The notes beneath the pieces were generated by a model. That model was not told the origin of the DNA, searched no databases, and worked only from the letters and a program-made list of their open reading frames with translations. Below, piece by piece: positions 1 through 7,982 of a DNA stretch of 16,030 nucleotides (positions are counted from its first letter, which is position 1; every line of letters starts with the position of its first letter). The translations under genes were made by a program, and so were the position numbers. The stretch spans positions 1-16,030 of the forward strand of contig JAKSAU010001006.1 of assembly GCA_022361535.1 (NCBI GenBank), given 5' to 3'. The DNA comes from Desulfobacterales bacterium. Its GTDB lineage: Bacteria; Desulfobacterota; Desulfobacteria; Desulfobacterales; Desulfobacteraceae.

Positions 1-191
1 GCCTTGCCAACAGTCACGATAACAACCTCACCACCCTCTTTTTCCACAAGACTTACGGCTTCTTCAACACCGAACTCATCGTAAGGGTTGGCGATAAATT
101 TAATATCACCATCTGCATACCCGGTTTCACCGGCAATCTTGATGGTTGCTGCCGTGTCCGGTACATGTTTTACACAAACAAAAATCTTCAT
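1..191 (-). CDS. etfB: Electron transfer flavoprotein beta subunit, N-terminal part (runs off the window)
   Basis: Only the first 63 codons are present; the gene continues beyond base 1. The protein begins MKIFVCVKHVPDTAA and contains NPYDEFGVEEA, the classic N-terminal signature of EtfB. A purine-rich ribosome site (AGGAAAG) lies just before the ATG at 191. EtfB pairs with EtfA to carry electrons from flavin dehydrogenases to a membrane quinone reductase. It lies 92 bp downstream of, and on the same strand as, a dimethylglycine dehydrogenase-like gene, a family whose mitochondrial members donate to ETF. It is therefore most likely the dedicated electron acceptor of that enzyme. etfA is expected just outside the window, but this is inference. 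Confidence 0.93.
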   Translation of the reverse strand, partial: MKIFVCVKHVPDTAATIKIAGETGYADGDIKFIANPYDEFGVEEAVSLVEKEGGEVVIVTVGK

Positions 192-225
192 GTCTTTCCT
201 CTTAATTTCTATCTTAATTCAGCGC

Positions 226-256
226 AGGTCAAATATTGTCGAACAATATTTGACCT
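226..256. repeat. Near-perfect 31-bp palindrome between the dehydrogenase gene and etfB
   Basis: Two perfectly complementary 14-nt arms (226-239 and 243-256, left arm AGGTCAAATATTGT) are separated by the 3-nt loop CGA. It lies in the 92-bp gap between the dehydrogenase stop and the etfB start. Neither strand carries a T-run after it, so it does not look like a classical terminator. It could be an operator for a dimeric regulator, or an intercistronic RNA hairpin that sets mRNA stability or etfB translation. Confidence 0.75.
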
Positions 257-283
257 ACAACTTGATAGCACATCTTTGCTGAT

Positions 284-2704
284 TTAGCTCTTCATTTTTT
301 CATTTTTAGGATCATAGAGCGGCATGGCCACAACCTCAGCAGACCGCTTTACGCCTAATATTTCAACTTCCAGTTTGGAACCGGCAGCTGCATGCTCAGG
401 CGGAACATATCCAAGTGCCAGGCTCTTTTCAGTTCTGTGGCCATATCCACCCGAAGATGTCATACCGACCATGTCATCTCCTGCAAAGATGGGGTTATAG
501 CCCCAGGCATCGGTGTCATCTGCATCTACTACCAGGCAGACCAACTGACGGGGTACGCCTTCGGATTTCTGTTTTTCAACACCGGCTTTGCCGATAAAGT
601 CTTTGTCCATCTTAACTGTCCATGCCACATTGGTTTCAAGCGGGGTGTGGTGAACGTTCATCTCGGATTTCCAGGCAAGATACCCTTTTTCCAGACGCAT
701 GGAATCCATGGCATGCATACCGATCAGTTTGATGTCGAACTCTTCTCCGGCAGTCATCAGCGCCTGGTACAGACCAATTTGATGCTGAATATCATGGAAA
801 ATTTCATAACCCAGTTCACCGACGTAATTCATGCGGTTCACACGGCATTTGGTGCGTCCCACAAAAATTTCCTGGGAGGTACCGAACTTAAAGGCATCGT
901 TTGAAACGTCGTTGTAAGCAATTTTCTCAAGAACTTTACGGGAATCCGGGCCAACCAGCACAAGACATCCCTGCTTATAGGTAATGTCTTCCATGCACAC
1001 AGAACCGTCTTTGGGCAGATTTTCAAGCATCCAGTGCTGGTCGTGTTTCTTACCTACAGATGCGGTAACACAAAAGAACGCCTCTTCGTTGATACGTGTA
1101 ATGGTCATATCAGACTTGAAGTTACCATTGTGGTCCAGCATCGGGCTCAGAGCAATTCGTCCGTCAACCTCGGGCACCTTCTGGCAGGTCATTTTGTTCA
1201 GCCAGGCTTTGGCACCAGGACCTGTAACCATGGTCTTGGCAAAACGGGTAAGGTCAATGATGCCGACCTTTTCCATGGCGTGTTTACACTCTGCTTTTAC
1301 ATGTTTGAAAGCATTGGAGCGGCGCCATGTGGGATCTTCGTATCCGTCTTCGCCTTCAGGCGGGAAGTAATTCGGGCATTCCCAGCCGTAGTAGTCACCG
1401 AATACCGCATTGGCTTGTTTTTGGTATTCATAAATGGGGCTGGTTCTGTTAGGCCGTGCTGCATCCCTAAACTCATTGGGCATAATGTGAGCATAGAGTC
1501 TTGGATAGGTGTCAGCGATTTTTTCAGTGTTATACGCCCAGTTGGCATAAGAACCGTAACGTCTTGAGTCAAAAGGCCACAGATCGATTTCAGGTTCGCC
1601 GTTCATGATCCAGCCGGCCAAGTAATGTCCGATACCGCCGGCCTGGGTGATACCAAAAGAATAGCCGCAGGCCTGGAAGAAGTTCTTCAACGGTGCTGCG
1701 GGACCGACCAGGGGATCACCATTAGGCGTATAAGTGATGGGCCCTGCAGTCACATGTTTGAAACCGGTTTCACCGAGGATCGGGAATCTTTCCATACCTG
1801 CTTCAATGCAGTCCGCGATATTATCCAGGTCCGGGTTGATTTCTTCCTGTGCATAATCCCAGGGCACCCCACGGCGCTTCCACTGCTGACCGTTGGCTTC
1901 GTACATACCAAGAATCATGGAATCCATTTCCTGGCGCAGGTAAATGGACTTGTCAGGATCGCGCATCAGCGGCAGGTAGGTGTCACGCTCTACAATGGCA
2001 TCGATTTTTTCATAAAGGATATGGGTATGAGCGATGGCGATGGAAGGAATCTCAATCCCCACCATTTTTGCCACCTCAGGCGCCCAGAGCCCGGCTGCAT
2101 TAACAATATATTCACATGTGATGTCGCCCTTATCGGTCTTAACCACCCACTCATCATTGTCTTTTTGCTCAATACCTTCGACCATGGTATGCAGGTTGAT
2201 TTCAACGCCGTGGTTTCTGGCACCTTTGGCCATGGCCTGGGTAACGGAGTTGGGATCCACATCACCATCATCCGGCCAGTAAAGGCCACCGAGCAGACCA
2301 TCGGTCTGGATAAACGGGTGTTTTTCACCGATCTCTTCAGGGGTTAGCCAGGAGACGTCCAATCCAAGACAGCGATTCATGGAATAGGCATATCCCAATT
2401 CATCCATTCGGGCAGGGTTATCCGCAGTACGGATAGAGCCTGTGGTATGCCAACCGACGTTCTGTCCGGTTTCTTCTTCCAGGCCCTTATAGATTTCGAT
2501 ACTCTTCATATTCACCCGGGTGCCGTAGTAGTTGCCATGAAAAAAGGAAACGTTACCGGCTGCCATCCAGGTGGAACCGGATGTCAGCTCATGCTTTTCA
2601 ATCAGAACAACGTCGTTTTCCCATCCGTATTTTGCCAGATGATAGGCCACACTCACGCCGATAGCACCGCCACCGATTACAACCGCTCTTGCATTGGTTT
2701 TCAT
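284..2704 (-). CDS. Dimethylglycine/sarcosine dehydrogenase-like FAD enzyme with C-terminal GcvT folate domain
   Basis: The protein has 806 residues, close to mitochondrial DMGDH/SARDH without the transit peptide. The N-terminal DAO-type FAD domain starts with VVIGGGAIGVSVAYHLAKYG (about 8-27). A linker region follows (about 370-425), and the C-terminal half resembles the glycine-cleavage T protein (NYVGELGYEIF at about 626-636, MHAMDSMRLEKGYLAWKSEMN at about 663-683). Such enzymes demethylate N-methylglycines, pass electrons to ETF and hand the one-carbon unit to tetrahydrofolate. His226 (IAHTHILYE) and Tyr255 (SIYLRQE) align with conserved active-site positions of the family. The histidine that carries covalent FAD in mammalian DMGDH (GSTWHAAG) is methionine here (Met47, GSTWMAAG), so flavin is probably held non-covalently. 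The ATG at 2704 has a GGAGAGG-like ribosome site. It sits 27 bp after the permease gene and before etfB. Exact substrate (dimethylglycine, sarcosine or a related amine) is not fixed by sequence. Confidence 0.88.
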   Translation of the reverse strand: MKTNARAVVIGGGAIGVSVAYHLAKYGWENDVVLIEKHELTSGSTWMAAGNVSFFHGNYYGTRVNMKSIEIYKGLEEETGQNVGWHTTGSIRTADNPARMDELGYAYSMNRCLGLDVSWLTPEEIGEKHPFIQTDGLLGGLYWPDDGDVDPNSVTQAMAKGARNHGVEINLHTMVEGIEQKDNDEWVVKTDKGDITCEYIVNAAGLWAPEVAKMVGIEIPSIAIAHTHILYEKIDAIVERDTYLPLMRDPDKSIYLRQEMDSMILGMYEANGQQWKRRGVPWDYAQEEINPDLDNIADCIEAGMERFPILGETGFKHVTAGPITYTPNGDPLVGPAAPLKNFFQACGYSFGITQAGGIGHYLAGWIMNGEPEIDLWPFDSRRYGSYANWAYNTEKIADTYPRLYAHIMPNEFRDAARPNRTSPIYEYQKQANAVFGDYYGWECPNYFPPEGEDGYEDPTWRRSNAFKHVKAECKHAMEKVGIIDLTRFAKTMVTGPGAKAWLNKMTCQKVPEVDGRIALSPMLDHNGNFKSDMTITRINEEAFFCVTASVGKKHDQHWMLENLPKDGSVCMEDITYKQGCLVLVGPDSRKVLEKIAYNDVSNDAFKFGTSQEIFVGRTKCRVNRMNYVGELGYEIFHDIQHQIGLYQALMTAGEEFDIKLIGMHAMDSMRLEKGYLAWKSEMNVHHTPLETNVAWTVKMDKDFIGKAGVEKQKSEGVPRQLVCLVVDADDTDAWGYNPIFAGDDMVGMTSSGGYGHRTEKSLALGYVPPEHAAAGSKLEVEILGVKRSAEVVAMPLYDPKNEKMKS

Positions 2705-2731
2705 AAAACTTCCTCTCCTTGAATCTTGGTT

Positions 2732-3796
2732 TTATTGTCTACCGTTTAAGAAATATCTAAGCGCCTTGTTTTTCGTCTGCCGGATATGGGTGTCATAAAA
2801 GAAAGAAAACCCGCCCGGATAATAAATCATCACCAGGATGAGTACTAAGGCATAGATAATCAAATTCAAGCCCGGAAGATGGGACAGCGTGGATCTTATG
2901 ATTTCCATCAAAAAGATGAAAGGAAAGGCCACGGCTGCACCGCCCCAAAGGCTTCCCCGGCCGCCGATATAGGCCACAGCCAACACTTCAACAGTTTTGG
3001 CCGTATGCATGACATCCGGGGTTAATATTCCGTAAAAATGGGCATAAAACCCACCCAAAACACCGGCGATGGCACAAGACAATGTGAAATTAGATACCCT
3101 GTAAAACACCGGATTAATTCCTGAGGTTCTGGCTGCGTCCATATTCTGCCCAATGGCCTGGAATGCCAGCCCCATTTTGGAGCGAACAACCCATTTGCAG
3201 CACAGATATGTCAAAAATAACAATAAGATAATCACATAATAGAAAGGAAAATTTGACTCGGTTTCAAACAACCTGGGCGTTCTCAAGCCCAAAGGCCCAC
3301 GGGTCAGCCAGACCAGCTTGGTTGCAAGCCCCATAATGGCCAACCCGAAGAACCAGGACAGGCAGGCTGCAAATATCCCCCGAAGACGCAGGCTGATCAT
3401 ACCAATGATCAGCCCCAGGACAGCAGCGGTAATACCGCCTGCCACCATACCGATCCAGGGAGAAAGTCCCAGGTTGACCGCCAGCAGGGCCGAGGTATAT
3501 CCCCCAAACCCGGATACAGCGGCAAAACCAAAATTTACGATGTTGATATACCCTGCTGTAAAATCAAACCCCACGCACATGGCCGCAATAAACCCGCAGT
3601 AAATCAGCCACCGAAGCAGATATTCCTGATTAAAGGGCGGGATAAAAGGCAAAAGAAGAAGAAGTATAAAACCCACAAGACCTGCAGGAGTCAAGCAGAG
3701 TTTATCCAAAACCTTGTCAAAGGCATTCATCTGTACCGTGTCATTTGTTGTATCCATGTCCCCTCCTGTTTTCCCGGCTATTTCCATAGATGTCAT
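2732..3796 (-). CDS. livM: HAAT-family ABC transporter permease (LivM-like)
   Basis: 354-residue integral membrane protein of the branched-chain amino acid type permease family. A roughly 35-residue hydrophilic N-terminus precedes multiple hydrophobic helices. Family-typical stretches include the GYINIVNFGFAAVSGFGGYTSALL region (about residues 83-106) and the C-terminal VLAVAYIGGRGSLWGGAAVAF segment. It would form the inner-membrane pore with the LivH-like partner, powered by the two ATPases upstream. The ATG at 3796 is preceded by GGAG six bases away, which supports the longest start. It is separated from livH by only 14 bp, so the two are cotranscribed. Liv is a family label; the presence of a demethylating flavoenzyme in the operon suggests a methylated glycine rather than leucine as substrate (inference). 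Confidence 0.9.
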   Translation of the reverse strand: MTSMEIAGKTGGDMDTTNDTVQMNAFDKVLDKLCLTPAGLVGFILLLLLPFIPPFNQEYLLRWLIYCGFIAAMCVGFDFTAGYINIVNFGFAAVSGFGGYTSALLAVNLGLSPWIGMVAGGITAAVLGLIIGMISLRLRGIFAACLSWFFGLAIMGLATKLVWLTRGPLGLRTPRLFETESNFPFYYVIILLLFLTYLCCKWVVRSKMGLAFQAIGQNMDAARTSGINPVFYRVSNFTLSCAIAGVLGGFYAHFYGILTPDVMHTAKTVEVLAVAYIGGRGSLWGGAAVAFPFIFLMEIIRSTLSHLPGLNLIIYALVLILVMIYYPGGFSFFYDTHIRQTKNKALRYFLNGRQ

Positions 3797-3810
3797 AAGA
3801 TTCTCCTTTC

Positions 3811-4839
3811 TTATTTGTCCAGTGCGCCGCGGACATCAGAGCCGAAGATGCCGGAGGGTTTAAAAATCAGGATGAACATGATAAGCGCCGAAGGCACGAC
3901 AAAATCCCACCCGGCGCCTACATATTCATTGGTGATAACCTTGAGCAGTGCCACCATAAAGGCCCCTGCCACTGCCCCCAATATGTTTCCCAAGCCTGAA
4001 AGAATGACCACAAACCAGGCCATATACAATGGTTCCAGACCAACAGTCGGATAGGAGGGATACATAAACAAGAGACTTCCCCCGGCAACAGCCGCTAGAG
4101 CGCAGGCCAGGGATATGGTTAACAAAACGATCTTTTCAATATCAATACCCACGATCTCGGCACCGGTAATATCCTGTGAGACCGCTCGAATGGCCATACC
4201 GGTGCGGGTGTAAGTCATAAAAAGATAAAAGAACACCACGATCACAGCGGAAATCACAAAGGCCATGACACGGTCTCTGGAAATATATACATCAGCTATG
4301 CTCAGAGGCATCCCGCTCCAGTAACCGACAATCCCTTTAAAATCCGCGCCGAAAATGAGCTGATGCAGATTTATCAGCAGTACACTCAAGCCCACGGTCA
4401 ACAAAAAAGAATTCATGACCCAGTTGTCCGTAGATCGGCGGCGCAACGGCCCGAATACCAATTTCTCCGAAATTATCCCGGCCACAGCTCCGGTCAACAT
4501 GGCTGCACCGATGGCCACAAGCGGACCAAAATCTGTCAGCCAAGATTCAGGATGTTCACCAATATACTCGCTGATCGGGGTATAAACGTAATAGGCCGCA
4601 AGCGAACCGATCATAAAATACTCGCCATGGGCAAACATGGCAATGTTCAACACCCCCAGCATCAGGGTAAGACCTGTGGCCACAAGAGCCAGCATCCCCC
4701 CTGTAACAACTGTATTTATCAACAGATAGGGTCCGGAATGAACCGCAGCAAACAAAGCCACCGCTATGGTGAGCGCGATGGACATGCCGGCTGCGGACCG
4801 GAACCAGTCTATTGTTTGTGACGCTATATTTTTTGACAT
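3811..4839 (-). CDS. livH: HAAT-family ABC transporter permease (LivH-like)
   Basis: 342-residue membrane protein, somewhat longer than typical LivH because of an N-terminal stretch containing an extra hydrophobic segment (about 18-38). Family hallmarks are the segment GGMLALVATGLTLMLGVLNIAMFAHGEYFMIG (about 47-78) and a C-terminal stretch MAWFVVILSGLGNILGAVAGAF followed by IFKPSGIFG. It partners the LivM-like protein to form the translocation channel. The ATG at 4839 follows a TTGGAG ribosome site about ten bases upstream. A 60-bp gap separates it from the LivF-like ATPase gene upstream; no terminator is visible there. Confidence 0.9.
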   Translation of the reverse strand: MSKNIASQTIDWFRSAAGMSIALTIAVALFAAVHSGPYLLINTVVTGGMLALVATGLTLMLGVLNIAMFAHGEYFMIGSLAAYYVYTPISEYIGEHPESWLTDFGPLVAIGAAMLTGAVAGIISEKLVFGPLRRRSTDNWVMNSFLLTVGLSVLLINLHQLIFGADFKGIVGYWSGMPLSIADVYISRDRVMAFVISAVIVVFFYLFMTYTRTGMAIRAVSQDITGAEIVGIDIEKIVLLTISLACALAAVAGGSLLFMYPSYPTVGLEPLYMAWFVVILSGLGNILGAVAGAFMVALLKVITNEYVGAGWDFVVPSALIMFILIFKPSGIFGSDVRGALDK

Positions 4840-4899
4840 GTTTCTATTTCTCCAAAGTCCTTTTTAAGGTAAGAAAACATCGTGCCAATCCTTAGTGCA

Positions 4900-5607
4900 T
4901 CATACACCTAAAAACACCTTTCGGACGTAGCTGTCATTGGCCAGATCATCACTTTTTCCTTCCAGACCGATCTTGCCGTTCTCAAGCACATATCCGCGCC
5001 CGGTGACACTAAGGGTTTTGGTTACGTTCTGTTCCACCAGCAATATGGTCACACCCTTGTCCACCAAGACATCCAGGGACTGGAACACATTGTTGGTCAG
5101 CTGGGGCGCAAGCCCGAATGAGGGCTCATCCACCAGCATTAGTTTCGGATCCGACATCATCCCACGACCAATAGCCAGCATCTTACGCTCGCCCCCGGAC
5201 ATGGTGCCGGCCAGCTGTTTTTTCCGTTCAGCCAGACGGGGAAACAGGTCAAAAACAAATTCCAAACGTTCGTTCTGTACTTTCTTTTCTTTGATGGTAT
5301 AGGCCCCCATGTATAGGTTTTCCTGTACCGTCATGTTAACAAACAGGTTCATCTCCTCGGAGACAAAGGCAATCCCTTTTTTGGCAATCTGGGATGCCGG
5401 CAACCCTGTAATATCTTCTCCATTGAAAATCACATTCCCGCTCATGGGTTTGAGCAATCCTGCGATAGATTTCATAGTTGTGCTCTTTCCGGCACCGTTA
5501 GGGCCGACAATGCAGACGTATTCCCCCTGATCAATATTCAAAGAGACATCCCTCAATATCTGCAGATACCCGTATCCGGCATTCAGATTCTTGACTTCTA
5601 ACAGCAT
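4900..5607 (-). CDS. livF: HAAT-family ABC transporter ATPase (LivF-like)
   Basis: 235-residue ATP-binding subunit. Walker A is GPNGAGKS (35-42), the signature is MSGGE (136-140), Walker B is LMLVDE (156-161), and the family-typical VEQN switch region is at about 191-194. All motifs are intact, in contrast to its partner ATPase. It supplies energy to the LivH/LivM-like channel at the cytoplasmic face. The ATG at 5607 has GGAG five bases upstream, and the gene starts 21 bp after the preceding ATPase stop. Confidence 0.92.
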   Translation of the reverse strand: MLLEVKNLNAGYGYLQILRDVSLNIDQGEYVCIVGPNGAGKSTTMKSIAGLLKPMSGNVIFNGEDITGLPASQIAKKGIAFVSEEMNLFVNMTVQENLYMGAYTIKEKKVQNERLEFVFDLFPRLAERKKQLAGTMSGGERKMLAIGRGMMSDPKLMLVDEPSFGLAPQLTNNVFQSLDVLVDKGVTILLVEQNVTKTLSVTGRGYVLENGKIGLEGKSDDLANDSYVRKVFLGV

Positions 5608-5628
5608 AGGATCTCCAATAATGATTCT

Positions 5629-6363
5629 TTAGGGTTCATCGCCTTCCTCATCACCGAGATAGGCCCGTGCCACTCGTGGGTCGTTGGCCACTTCTTCGGT
5701 GGGACCTTCCGCAATTTTGGTACCGAACTGAATACACAGCAATTTGTTGCATACTGCCATGATCAATTGCATGATATGCTCGATCATGAGAATGGAGATC
5801 CCTTTCTTGGAGATCTTATCAATTATTCTCATGATATCTTTGAGTTCGCCCTCGCTTAATCCCGATGCCATCTCGTCCATAAAAAGCAGACGAGGACCGG
5901 ACGCCAGAGCCCTGGCCAAATCAAGCCGTTTGAGCTGCACCGTGTTCAATTGTTCTGCAACTACGGTTTCAGCCATGGGAAATTCCACAAATTCCAGCAT
6001 CTCACGTGAATGGGCAACCGGATCTTTAACTTTTCCTGAGTCATTACCGAATATCGTGGCGGTCATCACACTTTCGATAGCCGTCATCTTGGGAAAGGGG
6101 CTCGGAATTTGAAAAGTACGAGACATGCCCAGGCGGCACATCTTCTCCGGTGTGAATCCAGTGGTATCGTTACCAAAAAACTTCACCTGCCCCGACGTTG
6201 GCGGGTTCAGCCCGGTAATCGCGTTGATAAAGGTCGTTTTTCCTGCCCCATTGGGCCCGATGAGTCCGACAATATCACCCTGGTTGATCGTCATAGAGAC
6301 CGCATTTACAGCCGTCAGTCCACCAAATTTTTTGGTTACTTCGTTGGTTTCCAGTACTACCAC
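5629..6363 (-). CDS. livG: HAAT-family ABC transporter ATPase (LivG-like) with degenerate signature motif
   Basis: 244-residue ATP-binding subunit with Walker A GPNGAGKT (36-43), Walker B LLFMDE (159-164) and a switch histidine in MIEHIMQ (about 196). The ABC signature, usually LSYGQ or LPYGQ in LivG, reads LNTVQLKRLDLARAL (139-153), lacking the normal S-G-G/Y-G core. The D-loop region has MASGL instead of PAAGL. The pair with LivF may therefore hydrolyse ATP asymmetrically (inference). The start is GTG at 6363 with AAGGAAG upstream; no ATG start is available. It is 79 bp downstream of the binding-protein gene, with a terminator-like hairpin between them. The acidic C-terminus (DEEGDEP) is unremarkable. 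Confidence 0.9.
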   Translation of the reverse strand: MVVLETNEVTKKFGGLTAVNAVSMTINQGDIVGLIGPNGAGKTTFINAITGLNPPTSGQVKFFGNDTTGFTPEKMCRLGMSRTFQIPSPFPKMTAIESVMTATIFGNDSGKVKDPVAHSREMLEFVEFPMAETVVAEQLNTVQLKRLDLARALASGPRLLFMDEMASGLSEGELKDIMRIIDKISKKGISILMIEHIMQLIMAVCNKLLCIQFGTKIAEGPTEEVANDPRVARAYLGDEEGDEP

Positions 6364-6388
6364 GTCTCTATCTTCCTTATTTTAGCGT

Positions 6389-6431
6389 TAAAAAAACAGG
6401 GGATTCAAACTTAAAAGTTTCAATCCCCTGT
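6389..6431 (-). terminator. Intrinsic-terminator-like hairpin between binding-protein gene and ABC ATPase genes
   Basis: Read on the minus strand, a perfect 10-bp outer stem (bases 6431-6422 with 6405-6396, ACAGGGGATT/AATCCCCTGT) encloses an inner 5-bp stem and a 4-nt loop. It is followed directly by a run of seven T (6396-6390). It begins 12 nt after the binding-protein stop. Because the transporter genes continue in the same direction, it is probably a leaky terminator or 3'-end stabiliser that makes more binding protein than membrane subunits. Confidence 0.8.
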
Positions 6432-6442
6432 CGACGATCATC

Positions 6443-7699
6443 CTATTTCTTTTCGAAATCCTTTTGTTTCCACATTTCCGGGAAAATTATATGCCCCTTG
6501 CCCCCCTTGTACTGGAGAATCGGGAAGAAGTAGGCATCCGGTGCAACCACCATATCAGGCATCGTATCGGCCGTATACTTATACTCGTTCATGATGATGG
6601 CACCGTCTTTTTTACCATAGGTCAGTTTACCCGTATTGACCTCGTCCACCATTGTTTTATGGATGGTTACCTTGTCCAGTTTGCCATGGAGTTCATGGGT
6701 TCTTTCAAGAATCTTGATGAACATCCGGATACCATCGTAGGAAAGGCCACCGGAAGACGGGCTCGGATTAAACCCGTATTTGGCTTTGATGTCTTTTGCC
6801 CACTGATTGGCTTCGGCAGTAGTTAACTGAGGGATAGAGTCCAATACATAGTTGGAGCCTGGTCCGGTCATTTTGTACCAGTCACCGACCCAGCCAAGTC
6901 CGGATGCGATAAGAACACCTTTGTTGCCAACCTCTGCATGCTGTTTTACAAATGCAGTCAGTGATGGAGCCGCTGTAGAGGTACCTGCCAGAAGCTCTAC
7001 ACCAGCTTTTTTAAATTTGGCCAGCAAGGGATAAAAATCGGTCTGGGTAATGGGGAAATACTCTTCAGCATAGATTTCCCAACCACTTGCTTCAAGGGCT
7101 GCTTTGTAAGCGCCGCCTGCAGACCGGCCCCAGTCTGTATCTTCCCCGTAGATAGCAGCCAGTTTCTTTTTAGGCGCCCATTTGCCGGCCTTGATTACGT
7201 TGTTAATACATTCGATGTAATTACCTTCAAGCTTGGCAGGTACAGGCCATCCTTTGCCACCCCAATAGGAATATTTGCCAGGATTAGCCTGCCATTTTTT
7301 ATTGACTTCTTCGGAGGCACCGAACCCGAACATATGCGGCACTTTGTACTGTGCTGCTACATCCATGACTGCCACGGCTACAGATGAATGCCAGTTAAGC
7401 ACACCGGCCTGGATTCCTTTGCCTTCTACGGCTTCTGAATAGGCGCTTGACGCTTTTGCCGGATCTGACTGGGAATCAACCCACACCACTTCTATCTTAT
7501 AATCCCCGACGGTATAGTTGATGTTTTCCATTGCCATGCTGACTGAGGCTTTAAACTCTTTGCCATTCTGGGCAGACGGCCCGGTAAACGGTCCAAGCAC
7601 ACCGACTTTCAGTGTTTTGTTCGCTGCGAAACCCGTTGCTGTAAAGAGAAATAATGCCAAGATAAAAGCGATGGTGAGTTGAACTTTTTTCGTACCCAT
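6443..7699 (-). CDS. Periplasmic substrate-binding protein of HAAT (Peripla_BP_6) type
   Basis: 418-residue secreted protein. The signal peptide (hydrophobic core IAFILALFLFTATGFA, likely cleaved near residue 25) is followed by KTLKVGVLGPFTGPSAQNG, the typical opening of Leu/Ile/Val-type receptors. It captures substrate for the LivHMGF-like complex. The ATG at 7699 is chosen because GGAGGG lies seven bases upstream; an in-frame TTG at 7714 overlaps that site and is unlikely. It is the first gene of the operon, about 65 nt below a sigma-54 promoter, and is followed by a terminator-like hairpin. The protein is rich in tryptophan around WGGKGWPVP and GLGWVGDW. Aromatic side chains could cage a methylated ammonium, but this is speculation without a structure. 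Ligand is unknown; a methylated glycine is suggested by context. Confidence 0.9.
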   Translation of the reverse strand: MGTKKVQLTIAFILALFLFTATGFAANKTLKVGVLGPFTGPSAQNGKEFKASVSMAMENINYTVGDYKIEVVWVDSQSDPAKASSAYSEAVEGKGIQAGVLNWHSSVAVAVMDVAAQYKVPHMFGFGASEEVNKKWQANPGKYSYWGGKGWPVPAKLEGNYIECINNVIKAGKWAPKKKLAAIYGEDTDWGRSAGGAYKAALEASGWEIYAEEYFPITQTDFYPLLAKFKKAGVELLAGTSTAAPSLTAFVKQHAEVGNKGVLIASGLGWVGDWYKMTGPGSNYVLDSIPQLTTAEANQWAKDIKAKYGFNPSPSSGGLSYDGIRMFIKILERTHELHGKLDKVTIHKTMVDEVNTGKLTYGKKDGAIIMNEYKYTADTMPDMVVAPDAYFFPILQYKGGKGHIIFPEMWKQKDFEKK

Positions 7700-7706
7700 G
7701 AATCTT

Positions 7707-7712
7707 CCCTCC
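7707..7712 (-). promoter_or_regulatory. Ribosome binding site that fixes the binding-protein start
   Basis: GGAGGG on the minus strand, seven bases before the ATG at 7699. It overlaps the codons after a possible upstream TTG, so the ATG is the real start. Confidence 0.85.
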
Positions 7713-7774
7713 AAAATTAATCAATTAAAAATTTAAGATGAAGCACACACACAAAAAAAACTTCCCTAACTTAG

Positions 7775-7791
7775 TTGCAGTTTGCGTACCA
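7775..7791 (-). promoter_or_regulatory. Sigma-54 (-24/-12) promoter for the transport/demethylation operon
   Basis: On the minus strand the sequence TGGTAC-GCAAA-CTGCAA matches the sigma-54 consensus TGGCAC-N5-TTGCA, with the required GG-N10-GC spacing (GG at 7790-7789, GC at 7778-7777). The expected transcription start is near 7765, giving a leader of about 65 nt to the binding-protein ATG. The gene directly upstream encodes a sigma-54-dependent activator, which strongly supports the call. Confidence 0.85.
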
Positions 7792-7982
7792 TTAGATTTA
7801 ACATTAGGCAGAACACCTAATTTTTAAGATAAGAATTGAGTGAGAAAGGCGTAAAAATAAGGAAATGATTTTTCAACTAAGTTTTAAAAAAAAGTGAGTG
7901 GGTAGAAAGAAAGCACCCCGCAAAGGATATATTTTATAAAAATATTTTTATTTTTACTGAAAAATTTTACACCTGGCCATGA
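7792..7982 (-). promoter_or_regulatory. AT-rich control region with candidate activator sites
   Basis: This 190-bp stretch lies between the activator stop and the sigma-54 promoter. An inverted repeat ATTAGG-N7-CCTAAT (7803-7821) sits just upstream of the -24 element. CAACTAAGTT (7874-7883) is the reverse complement of AACTTAGTTG (7768-7777), which overlaps the -12 element. A 16-bp perfect AT palindrome lies at 7936-7951. These could be upstream activator sites or bent DNA helping looping; none is proven. No gene is visible here. Confidence 0.45.

Noticed and set aside
392..2722. Long plus-strand frames opposite the dehydrogenase
   Set aside because: They are antisense shadows of a clearly homologous 806-residue gene and show no family features or ribosome sites.
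4873..4887. TGGCAC-N5-TTTC on the minus strand in the gap before livH, like an internal sigma-54 promoter
   Set aside because: The -24 half is perfect but the -12 GC is TC, and the region is mid-operon with no activator need; too weak to call.
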